Positions 1-7,023 of a DNA stretch of 7,207 nucleotides are shown here, piece after piece; the first letter of the stretch is position 1, and each line of letters opens with the position of its first letter. The notes below the pieces were generated by a model that saw nothing but the letters and a program-made list of their open reading frames with translations, was not told the DNA's origin and made no database searches. The DNA is taken from NCBI GenBank assembly GCA_022702195.1, contig JAKONB010000060.1, positions 1-7,207 on the forward strand. The letters are read 5' to 3'. The stretch is from Beijerinckiaceae bacterium. GTDB taxonomy: Bacteria > Pseudomonadota > Alphaproteobacteria > Rhizobiales > Beijerinckiaceae. A program made the position numbers and the translations under genes.

Positions 1-325
1 ATTGTGCCTGGGCTCACGGCCGGTACAGCCGCGGGGGGCAGCGCCTGCCGGCAGTCGCGCACCGCGATGTCACGCGACGCGTTTCGATGGACGTCATCCG
101 CCCGATCAGAACCCCGGTCTCCACAAATGTGTCGAGGGGCAGGATTGCATCGGAGGAAGACGCCGACACCCAGCTAAAAACCCAATGTCACAACCGGATA
201 TGCACTGATAAAACACGGGACATTTTTGCGAATGCAGAGGAAAGAACCGGTAAGACGCTAACATTTTATTATTTAATCAATGACATGGCACTCTCTTGCA
301 AGATCACTCACGCCCCGGAGCACTG
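1..325. other. Upstream non-coding region, probable operon leader
   Basis: No gene is supported here. Roughly the first 110 bases are GC-rich like the coding DNA. From about 170 to 300 the composition turns AT-rich, with an A/T run at about 262-279, as expected of a promoter region ahead of the export operon. I could not pair a convincing -35 with a -10. The + frame from base 3 is free of stops until the TGA at 324-326, which overlaps the ATG of the adaptor gene. Its product resembles no family I know, its ATG at 87 has no Shine-Dalgarno sequence, and it uses codons such as TTA and TAT that the neighbouring genes avoid. I read it as chance, but the stop/start overlap keeps the question open. 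No tRNA, insertion-sequence end or terminator was seen. Confidence 0.5.
317..320 (+). promoter_or_regulatory. Ribosome binding site of the adaptor gene
   Basis: GGAG lies five bases before the ATG at 326. This decides the start: the same frame has an earlier TTG at 296, but it lacks a comparable site, and the ATG start gives the N-terminus typical of this adaptor family. Confidence 0.6.
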
Positions 326-1576
326 ATGCGAGGACCTGTCTACCGTCAGGAAGCTCTTGCCGGTTTGGCAGGCCCCGACCAACTCGACGAAATGGTGGAG
401 GTCACCTCTCCGCTCGGATGGGCCGCCCTGAGTGCGGCCTTGCTCATCGTCGGCGGCTGCCTCGGATGGTCCGTTTTCGGGAGCTACCGCACCACCGTCA
501 GCGGGCAAGGGCTACTCGTCCCAGCCGGCGGGGCCTTCATCAACGTGCATGCTCCGAAGGCCGGCTGGATCGAGAGTTACCGCCAGCGGGGCGATGGCGT
601 GAAGAAGGGCGACCTCCTGGCCCGACTCAGCGCACCGGAGGATGCCGCCCGGCTCGCCGACATCGATGGACGGGTGAGCCAGCTGGCAACCCAGCGCGCG
701 GCGCTCGCCGAGCGTCTCGATGATCACCTCGCCAAGGAGACGGTGGCGGCACGACGCAAGCACGAGGCGTTGCAGGAGACGATCGACCTCGGCGAGGCCC
801 GGGTGCGCGAACTGACCGTTCTGCTGGAGCAGCGCGAGCGGCTGCTGGCGAAGGGACTGACGCCGTCCGATCGGGTGATCGATGCCCGCGAGCGGCTGTT
901 CGGCGCCCGCCAATCCATCTCGCAGGCCCGCACGGACCTGCTCTCCCTCGACGCCGCGCTCCTCTCCCTGCGTCACAGGTCGGACCAGGATCTTGCGGCC
1001 CTGGACCGCCAGCTTCGCGACGCCGAGGGGCAGCGGGCTCAGGCGCATCTGAGCGAGCGCCTCGCGACGACCATCGTGGCCCGCGCCGACGGAATCATCA
1101 CGACCAACGAGGCGGGCGATCAGGCCCTCGTTGCGGCCGGCCAGAAGCTCATGGTGATCGAGCAGGGAGGGCCACGGCTCGAAGCGTTGCTCTACGTCCC
1201 AGCCGATAGCGGCAAGGCGGTCAAGCTCGGCATGGAGGTGCGCCTCTCCCCCTCGATCGCCAAGAAGGAGGAATACGGCACGCTCATCGGCACCGTCATG
1301 CAGGTCGACGCGAGCCCGGAGAACGAGAGCGCGCTCGCCCAGCGCCTCGGCAATCCCGACCTCGCCCGCATGTTCACGCGCGGGGGTCCCCCGCTCCAGC
1401 TCGTCGTGCGGCTCAGCCCGGGCGCCGGCGGGTCCGACAGCTACGCCTGGACCTCACGGCGTGGCGAGGAGGTCGCGCTCGCCTCCACGACCCTGGTCGA
1501 AGGTCAGGTCACGGTGAAGTCCGGCGCGCCGATCGGCCTGTTCATCCCGGCCCTGCGCCGCCTCATCGGCGTGTGA
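326..1576 (+). CDS. NHLM-type bacteriocin system HlyD-like membrane fusion protein
   Basis: This 416-residue periplasmic adaptor should link the inner-membrane ABC transporter to an outer-membrane channel during peptide export. The short cytoplasmic N-terminus (residues 1-30) has the RQEAL and SPLGW pattern I associate with NHLM secretion proteins (TIGR03794). One membrane helix follows at about 31-52, ending in the motif FGSYRTTVSGQG. The first half of a lipoyl-like hairpin spans about 68-101 (HAPKAGWIE, then GDGVKKGDLL). A long charged alpha-helical coiled-coil hairpin covers about 103-245, and the second lipoyl half about 246-280 (VARADGIITT, GQKLMVIEQ). Beta-barrel and membrane-proximal strands run to the end (YAWTSRRG near the C-terminus). 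Length is normal for the family. It is first in the operon and its stop overlaps the next gene's start (GTGA). An ATG start is chosen over an in-frame TTG at 296. The family call is by recognition, not a search. Confidence 0.93.
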   Translation: MRGPVYRQEALAGLAGPDQLDEMVEVTSPLGWAALSAALLIVGGCLGWSVFGSYRTTVSGQGLLVPAGGAFINVHAPKAGWIESYRQRGDGVKKGDLLARLSAPEDAARLADIDGRVSQLATQRAALAERLDDHLAKETVAARRKHEALQETIDLGEARVRELTVLLEQRERLLAKGLTPSDRVIDARERLFGARQSISQARTDLLSLDAALLSLRHRSDQDLAALDRQLRDAEGQRAQAHLSERLATTIVARADGIITTNEAGDQALVAAGQKLMVIEQGGPRLEALLYVPADSGKAVKLGMEVRLSPSIAKKEEYGTLIGTVMQVDASPENESALAQRLGNPDLARMFTRGGPPLQLVVRLSPGAGGSDSYAWTSRRGEEVALASTTLVEGQVTVKSGAPIGLFIPALRRLIGV

Positions 1577-3759
1577 ACCCGCCGATGACTGCAACGGCAC
1601 GCACAGTGCGCTTTCCTCGAACCGCCCGCGCCAGGGTACCGACCGTCCTCCAGATGGAGGCCGCCGAATGCGGCGCGGCCTGCCTGGCGATGGTCCTCGC
1701 CCATCACGGCCGATGGGTCCCGCTGGAGGAGCTCCGCATCGCCTGCGGCGTCTCCCGGGACGGCAGCAAGGCGCGGAACGTCGTGCAGGCGGCCCGGCGT
1801 CATGGCCTGGACGCCGAAGGCTGGCGCACCGAACCGGCCAAGCTCGCGGGGAAGCCGCTGCCGGCGATCCTGTTCTGGGAGTTCAACCATTTCGTGGTCC
1901 TGGAGGGGGTCGGCCGCCACGTCGTCTACCTCAACGATCCGGCAAGCGGGCCGCGCACGGTCACGCACGCGGAGTTCGACCGCGCCTTCACGGGCGTGCT
2001 GCTGACCATGAGTCCGGGACCCGACTTCGTGCGCTCGGGCGCCCGCCCGAGCGCTTGGCGCTCCGTGCGGGAGGGGCTGGCCCATTCACGCGGCGGCGTG
2101 GTCTTCCTGGTGCTCGCCGGCGCCACCGCACTGGCCCCCGGCATCTTCGTACCGGCCGCGACCAAGATCTTCGTCGACGACATCCTGCTCGATCACCTGA
2201 CCGACTGGATCCGACCGCTGCTCCTCGGGCTCGCTTTCGCGGCCCTGCTGAGCGGCCTGCTCGGGTGGTTGCAGAGCCATGTCCTGGCCCGCCTCCAGTG
2301 GAAGCTCGGGGTGTCCCTCGGCCTGCGTCTGACGTGGCACCTGTTGCGCCTGCCCCCGAGCTTCTTCGCCCAGCGCTATGCGGGGGACATCGCGAGCCGA
2401 CTGGCGACGACCGAGCGGGCCTGCGACCTGATCGGTAGCCATGTCTCGGCCCTGCTGGTGACCGGGCTCGCGGCCGTGTTCTACGGCGCCCTCATGGCCT
2501 TCTACGACCCGATCCTGGCGGCGATCGGGCTCGGGCTGGCCCTGATCAACGTCGTGTTCCTCCGCCTCGTCTCCCGGCGCCAGGAGGATTCGGCTCGCGC
2601 GGTCCTGCGCGAGCAGGCCAGGCTCGGCAGCCTGTCGATCACCGGCGTGCAATCGATCGAGACGTTGAAGGCGACCGCCTCGGAGGAGAGCTTCCTCAAC
2701 CGCTGGACCAATGCCCAGGCGCGGACCATGAACGCCCTGCACCGGATGCAGGTGCCGCTCCAGCTTCTCGGCGTGATCCCGTCCGCGCTCGGGACGCTGA
2801 CCATGGCGGCGATCCTCGGCGTCGGCGGTCTGCGCGCCATGGACGGGCTGATCACCATCGGCACCCTCGCGGCGTTCCAGGCCGTGCTGTCGAGCTTCCT
2901 CGGGCAGGTGCACGGCCTCGTGAGCGTCGCCTCGGGGATGCGCGAGCTACGCGTCGCGATGGAGCGGGTCGACGACGTGCTGCGCCACCGCCTCGGCCGG
3001 CGGCCCGCCACCGACGACAGCGGTGCCGCGCCCCGGCGGCTGTCGGGCGCGATCGCGATCGAGAACTTGGCCTTCGGATACAATCCGCTCGATCCGGCCC
3101 TCGTCGCGGAGTTTTCCCTCTCGGTCGAACCGGGCGCCCGCATCGCGCTGGTCGGCCCCTCCGGCAGCGGCAAGTCGACGATCGCGCGTCTGCTCGTCGG
3201 CCTCGCCGAGCCCTGGTCGGGCCGCATCGGCTTCGATGGCCTGCCCGCCGAGCATGTGCCCAGCGGCGTGCGCTGTGCCTCGATCGCCTATGTCGATCAG
3301 AACGTCGTGCTGATGGAGGGGAGCGTGCGCGACAACCTCTCCCTGTGGGATCCGCGGGTCGGCGAGCGCGCCCTCCTGGCGGCGGCGCGCGACGCCGAGC
3401 TTCACGCGACCATCGCGGCGCGGCCCGGCGGCTACGACGCCCCCATCCGCGAGGGGGGGGCCAACTGGTCGGGCGGCGAGGCGCAGCGCCTGGAGATCGC
3501 CCGTGCCCTGGCGCTCGAACCCAGCATCCTCGTGCTCGATGAGGCGACGAGCGCCCTCGACGCCGTGACCGAGGCGCAGATCCTCGACAACCTCCGCCGT
3601 CGTGGCTGCACCCTCATCCTGGTCACCCATCGGCTCAGCGCCATCCGCGACTGCGATGAGATCCTGGTTCTCGACAAGGGCCGCGTCGTCGAGCGCGGAA
3701 CGCACGGCACCCTCTTCGGGCAAGCCGGCACCTACGCGGAGCTGATCCGTGCTGCTTGA
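1573..3759 (+). CDS. NHLM-type peptidase/permease/ATP-binding ABC transporter (C39 peptidase)
   Basis: This 728-residue half-transporter should both remove the leader from a precursor peptide and drive its export across the inner membrane. Residues about 20-150 form a C39 cysteine peptidase: Gln27 (oxyanion hole), Cys33 in AAECGAA, His106 in FNHFVV and Asp122 in LNDPASG are all present, so it should be active. Membrane helices lie at about 172-195, 212-232, 290-310, 314-334, 396-416 and 420-445. The ATPase domain spans about 491-728: Walker A GPSGSGKST (528-536), Q-loop Gln576, signature WSGGE (632-636), Walker B VLDE with Asp656 and Glu657, and switch His686. The signature has Trp and Glu where LSGGQ is usual. 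The domain order and motifs match TIGR03796 from memory. The start is GTG at 1573, overlapping the previous stop by four bases. An ATG at 1585 is possible and would only trim four residues. Neither has a clear Shine-Dalgarno site, so coupling is likely. Confidence 0.95.
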   Translation: MNPPMTATARTVRFPRTARARVPTVLQMEAAECGAACLAMVLAHHGRWVPLEELRIACGVSRDGSKARNVVQAARRHGLDAEGWRTEPAKLAGKPLPAILFWEFNHFVVLEGVGRHVVYLNDPASGPRTVTHAEFDRAFTGVLLTMSPGPDFVRSGARPSAWRSVREGLAHSRGGVVFLVLAGATALAPGIFVPAATKIFVDDILLDHLTDWIRPLLLGLAFAALLSGLLGWLQSHVLARLQWKLGVSLGLRLTWHLLRLPPSFFAQRYAGDIASRLATTERACDLIGSHVSALLVTGLAAVFYGALMAFYDPILAAIGLGLALINVVFLRLVSRRQEDSARAVLREQARLGSLSITGVQSIETLKATASEESFLNRWTNAQARTMNALHRMQVPLQLLGVIPSALGTLTMAAILGVGGLRAMDGLITIGTLAAFQAVLSSFLGQVHGLVSVASGMRELRVAMERVDDVLRHRLGRRPATDDSGAAPRRLSGAIAIENLAFGYNPLDPALVAEFSLSVEPGARIALVGPSGSGKSTIARLLVGLAEPWSGRIGFDGLPAEHVPSGVRCASIAYVDQNVVLMEGSVRDNLSLWDPRVGERALLAAARDAELHATIAARPGGYDAPIREGGANWSGGEAQRLEIARALALEPSILVLDEATSALDAVTEAQILDNLRRRGCTLILVTHRLSAIRDCDEILVLDKGRVVERGTHGTLFGQAGTYAELIRAA
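3738..3741 (+). promoter_or_regulatory. Ribosome binding site of the partner transporter gene
   Basis: GGAG sits seven bases before the GTG at 3749, inside the end of the preceding gene. It supports the GTG start and the 11-base overlap between the two transporter genes. Confidence 0.55.
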
Positions 3760-6595
3760 ATTTCCCGAGCGGAGCGCCGCCCCGGACATGCGCGCCCACA
3801 CTTCCCCGATCCTCGTCGGCAGCGGCCTGCGGGTCGAGACCGGCGAGGCCGAACTCTATGTCGAACGGGCCGGACGGGCCGGACACCGGCGGCGCCTCGC
3901 GACGCTCAGCGCGGGGGAGATCGCCCTTCCGCTCCCACCGGATGCCGGGACGGTGCGTCTCCTGGTGCTTCCGGCACCCGGCGCGCAGCTCTCCCCCTTC
4001 ACGCCGGACGCGTTTCTGGAGCAGCTCGACGCAGGCATCCCCGAGGCCGTCGCCGCCGTGGACGGATGGATCGCGCTCACGATCCGCGCCCTGGCCGTCC
4101 CGGTTCCAGGCCGGTCGGCCCTCCTCCGCGCAGGCGAGGCCACGCTCGAGCCCGGCCTCGCCGCGCGGCCGGAGCATGGTGTGCTCTGGATCGTGGTGAC
4201 GTCCGGACGCGTCGGCGTCGGGCTTCCGGGTGCCGATCCCCGTGTGCCCGAAGACCCGCCGGCCGCAATCGCAGCGTCCGCCGGCGGCGTCGCGGCGGAG
4301 GCGATTGCGGCGATCCTCGCTCGGTCGAGCGCGACGCTCGCCAGCGTGGGCGAACTCGCAGGCGCCGTCCGCGGACATCAAGCGCAACTCGCCGCAGTAC
4401 TGAGCGCGTTGGACGCGGCCGGCGACGCGATCGAGACCGCGTCGATCGGGGGCAAGACGGCCCGCGACCGTTCGATTCTCGCCGCCGCCGTCGCGCCGCT
4501 GATCGCCTCCAGCAGCGCCGACGCCCCGGGCGGGACCTCCCTCGCCACAGCCTTTCGCGCCGTTGTCGAGGCGGGCGCGGCGGCCCTGCCCGGCGATCCG
4601 CCGCCGGACAATGGGGATGCTGCGCAGCCGGTCGAGCGGCAACTCGCCGACCTCGCGGCCTGGGCGGGGGTGAATCTGCGCCGGATCCGGCTGAGGCCGG
4701 GGTGGTGGCGCAAGGGCGGCCAGCCGGTGCTCGGCTTCCGCCCGGACGGCACGCCCGTCGCGCTGCTCCCCGGCACGGGCTGGCGCGGCGGCTACCGCAT
4801 GCGGAGGAACGGGCGCCTCCGGGGCGTCGGCGCGCGCGAGGCCGCCGAGCTGACCGAGCACGGCTACGTCCTGCCGCGCCGCCTGCCAGACCATCCCATC
4901 GACGGTCGCGGCCTGCTGCGCTTCGCGTACCCGCTCGCATTCCCGGCCCTCCTCGCCATGCTGGGGATCGGACTGGCGGGAGGCCTGCTCGGCCTGGCGA
5001 TGCCGGTGGCCACCGGCATTTTGTTCGAGACGGTGATTCCCGGCGCGTCCCGACCGGAACTCCTGCAACTCGTCGCCGGCATCGCCGCGCTGGGGCTCGG
5101 CGGGATCGTGTTCGAGCTCTCGCGGGGCTTTCTGCTCCTCCGGCTCGCCACGCTGCTCAACACCGATCTGGAAGGGGCGGTGTGGGACCGGCTGCTGCGC
5201 CTGCCGGCTACCTTCTTTCGTGACCATTCCACGGGTGACCTGGCGCTTCGGGCAGCGGCCATCAACCAGATGCGCGACGCCGTCGGCGGAACGGTGATCG
5301 GCACGCTGCTGTCGGCCGCGTTCTCGGTCTCGAGCCTGGCTCTGATCCTGGCCTACGAATGGCGTCTCGCCCTGGTCGCGGTGGCGCTCGCGCTCTGTGA
5401 GGTCGCCGTGATGGTGGGCGTCAACCTCCGCCTGCTGGGTCGCAGACGGCGGATCTTGGAAACCGAAGGACGCCTCCAGTCCCTGTCGCTCCAGCTGATC
5501 CAGGGCATCGCCAAGCTCAAGGTGGCGGGGGCGGAGGCGCGCGCCTTCGCCCGATGGGCGCCGCTGTTCATCGAGCGGCGGGCGCTGGAGTTCGACCAGA
5601 ACAGCCTTCTGGCCCGGTTCTCGGCCTTCGGCACCGCCTTCGGGATCGCCGCGACAGCCCTGATGATCGGCATCGTCGGTCTGGGCGGCATCGAGATCGG
5701 AACCGGCCGCTTCATCGCCTTCAACGCCGCCTACGGGCAGTTCATGGCCGCGACGCTCGCGTTGGGCGGTGCATTGCCGGCCTTCCTCTCCCTGCGTCCC
5801 CTCTACGAGCGCGCCAAGCCGGTTCTGGCGGCCACACCGGAGAATCTCGGCGCCCGCGGGGCGGCCCACGACCTCACTGGCGGCATCGAGTTGGCCGACG
5901 TCGTGTTCCGCTACCAACCCGATGGACCGACGGTGCTCGATGGCGTGTCGATCCGCGCGCGGCCTGGCGAGTTCATCGGCATCGTCGGCACCTCCGGCTC
6001 GGGCAAATCGACCCTGCTGCGCATCCTGCTCGGCTTCGAGCAACCGAATTCCGGTTCGGTATTCCTCGACGACCAGGATCTGGCGGGCCTCGACCTGCGG
6101 GCGGTGCGTCGGCAGATGGGCGTCGTGCTCCAGTCGAGCCGCATGACGGGCGGAACCCTGATGGAGAACATCCTCAACGGCGCGGCCCTGACGGAAGCCG
6201 ACGCCTGGGAGGCCGCGCGCCTCGCCGGACTCGATGGCGACATCCGGGCGATGCCGATGCGCCTGCATACCTATATCGGCGAGGATGGGGGACTCCTCTC
6301 GGGCGGCCAGCGGCAACGTCTCCTGATCGCGCGCGCAGTCGTGCGTCGCCCGCGCATCCTGCTGTTGGACGAAGCCACGAGCGCGCTCGACAACCGAACC
6401 CAGCAGATCGTCTCGGAAGGGCTGCAACAGCTCGATGCCACCCGCATCGTCATCGCGCACCGGCTCTCCACCGTGCAACATGCGGACCGGATCTACGTCC
6501 TCGACGCCGGCCGCGTGGCCGAGGAGGGCACCTACCGGGACTTGCTGGAGCGGGGCGGCCTGTTCGCCGGCCTGGCCTACCGGCAGACCGCCTGA
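3749..6595 (+). CDS. NHLM-type ABC transporter, permease/ATP-binding partner without peptidase
   Basis: This 948-residue half-transporter is the expected partner of the preceding peptidase transporter, giving a heterodimer in which only one subunit cuts the leader. It resembles TIGR03797. Residues 1 to about 390 carry no C39 catalytic set: a beta-rich start (about 20-100), an Ala-rich helical middle (about 175-270), and the conserved block around Trp319-Trp320 (GWWRKGGQPVLGF, then PDGTPVALLP) that precedes the membrane part in this family. Membrane helices fall at about 395-420, 430-455, 510-525, 535-555, 625-650 and 665-690. The ATPase domain (about 711-948) is fully canonical: Walker A GTSGSGKST (747-755), Q-loop Gln795, signature LSGGQ (850-854), Walker B LLLDE with Asp874 and Glu875, and switch His904. 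GTG at 3749 is chosen because of the GGAG before it; the frame is +1 relative to the previous gene. It is last in the operon. Confidence 0.94.
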   Translation: MLLEFPERSAAPDMRAHTSPILVGSGLRVETGEAELYVERAGRAGHRRRLATLSAGEIALPLPPDAGTVRLLVLPAPGAQLSPFTPDAFLEQLDAGIPEAVAAVDGWIALTIRALAVPVPGRSALLRAGEATLEPGLAARPEHGVLWIVVTSGRVGVGLPGADPRVPEDPPAAIAASAGGVAAEAIAAILARSSATLASVGELAGAVRGHQAQLAAVLSALDAAGDAIETASIGGKTARDRSILAAAVAPLIASSSADAPGGTSLATAFRAVVEAGAAALPGDPPPDNGDAAQPVERQLADLAAWAGVNLRRIRLRPGWWRKGGQPVLGFRPDGTPVALLPGTGWRGGYRMRRNGRLRGVGAREAAELTEHGYVLPRRLPDHPIDGRGLLRFAYPLAFPALLAMLGIGLAGGLLGLAMPVATGILFETVIPGASRPELLQLVAGIAALGLGGIVFELSRGFLLLRLATLLNTDLEGAVWDRLLRLPATFFRDHSTGDLALRAAAINQMRDAVGGTVIGTLLSAAFSVSSLALILAYEWRLALVAVALALCEVAVMVGVNLRLLGRRRRILETEGRLQSLSLQLIQGIAKLKVAGAEARAFARWAPLFIERRALEFDQNSLLARFSAFGTAFGIAATALMIGIVGLGGIEIGTGRFIAFNAAYGQFMAATLALGGALPAFLSLRPLYERAKPVLAATPENLGARGAAHDLTGGIELADVVFRYQPDGPTVLDGVSIRARPGEFIGIVGTSGSGKSTLLRILLGFEQPNSGSVFLDDQDLAGLDLRAVRRQMGVVLQSSRMTGGTLMENILNGAALTEADAWEAARLAGLDGDIRAMPMRLHTYIGEDGGLLSGGQRQRLLIARAVVRRPRILLLDEATSALDNRTQQIVSEGLQQLDATRIVIAHRLSTVQHADRIYVLDAGRVAEEGTYRDLLERGGLFAGLAYRQTA

Positions 6596-6717
6596 CGATC
6601 GAGAGAGCAAAATCGGCCCGAACGGCCCCCTTCCCCAACGGGATGGAACCGCTGACGAATTTCCCATGCCCCGTTGCTAAGGAGGCGTAACGAGCTGGTT
6701 TGATGGCCTTATCGGAC

Positions 6718-6784
6718 ATCGGACCTGCTCGAACGGGCCGTCTCCGGGAATTCCGGCATGCTCCATGGCTATACCGGGTCCGAT
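6718..6784. repeat. Inverted repeat, 8-base arms
   Basis: ATCGGACC at 6718-6725 is the exact reverse complement of GGTCCGAT at 6777-6784, separated by 51 bases. It could be a looped RNA stem or spaced operator half-sites. At this arm length chance is possible, and no function is assigned. Confidence 0.4.
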
Positions 6785-6863
6785 CTATTCGATTTGGCAG
6801 TCGGCAAGACCTTGGATCCGCTTATCTGTGGACAAAACTGGCAACAAATGACGGACTGTCTTT

Positions 6864-6878
6864 GGATCGACCCGATCC
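6864..6878. repeat. Short perfect inverted repeat (hairpin)
   Basis: GGATCG at 6864-6869 and CGATCC at 6873-6878 are perfect reverse complements around the three-base loop ACC. No T-run follows, so it is not a classical terminator. Its position about 145 bases before the small gene would fit an operator or a transcript hairpin. Chance is not excluded. Confidence 0.4.
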
Positions 6879-7012
6879 GATCTGATGACCGTCCATTATA
6901 TTAACGTTGCAAAGTTAGGCGCTGGCGTTCCGTTCCATCCGCAACGTCGAGGAAAGGTTCAGGTAATAACTCGATTATATAGAAGCTTCGTGACGACTCA
7001 GAACGTCCCAAC

Positions 7013-7017
7013 AGGAG
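7013..7017 (+). promoter_or_regulatory. Ribosome binding site of the cargo peptide gene
   Basis: AGGAG lies six bases before the ATG at 7024, a near-ideal Shine-Dalgarno sequence and spacing. It is the strongest such site in the window and supports high translation of the small gene. Confidence 0.75.
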
Positions 7018-7023
7018 TATTCG

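Larger units (their letters stand above)
6596..7023. other. Intergenic region between exporter operon and cargo gene
   Basis: This 428-base gap is AT-richer than the flanking genes and holds no gene I can support. A 60-codon frame from ATG 6703 (in-frame TTG at 6700) to 6885 has an AAGGAGG at 6679-6685, but it lies 17 bases from that ATG, too far to be convincing, and the product is unrecognised. Inverted repeats are seen at 6718-6725 with 6777-6784 and at 6864-6869 with 6873-6878. GGAATTCC at 6747-6754 is a perfect 8-base palindrome. AT-rich tracts at about 6892-6904 and 6971-6982 contain -10-like hexamers (TATATT, TATATA), but no matching -35 was found at 16-18 bases. No hairpin followed by a T-run, hence no classical terminator, is visible after 6595. 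The region probably holds a separate promoter for the small gene at 7024. Confidence 0.5.

Noticed and set aside
2..208. 68-codon frame at the window start from a TTG
   Set aside because: The product is Arg/Pro/His-rich without a recognisable motif, there is no ribosome binding site in view, and it competes with two other open frames over the same bases.
286..300. Sigma-54-like promoter TGGCAC followed by TTGCA
   Set aside because: The GG and GC elements are nine bases apart rather than the required ten, and this spacing is rigid. It also lies very close to the ATG at 326.
2086..3801. Long - strand frames over the peptidase transporter gene
   Set aside because: They are antisense shadows of codons with high G/C at the third position and have no family features.
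6620..6640. Possible terminator stem after the transporter stop (GGCC repeated around CGAAC)
   Set aside because: The stem is only four base pairs of a self-complementary GGCC and no T-run follows.
3635..6667. A 1010-codon open frame on the - strand covering the partner transporter
   Set aside because: It lies antisense to a gene with full ABC transporter motifs. Its product is an Arg/Gly/Glu/Gln-rich sequence with no recognisable domain, as expected of a shadow frame in very GC-rich DNA.
6703..6885. 60-codon frame after the transporter operon
   Set aside because: The nearest Shine-Dalgarno sequence is 17 bases from the ATG (14 from the in-frame TTG), the product is unrecognised, and the region is AT-rich with inverted repeats typical of regulatory DNA.
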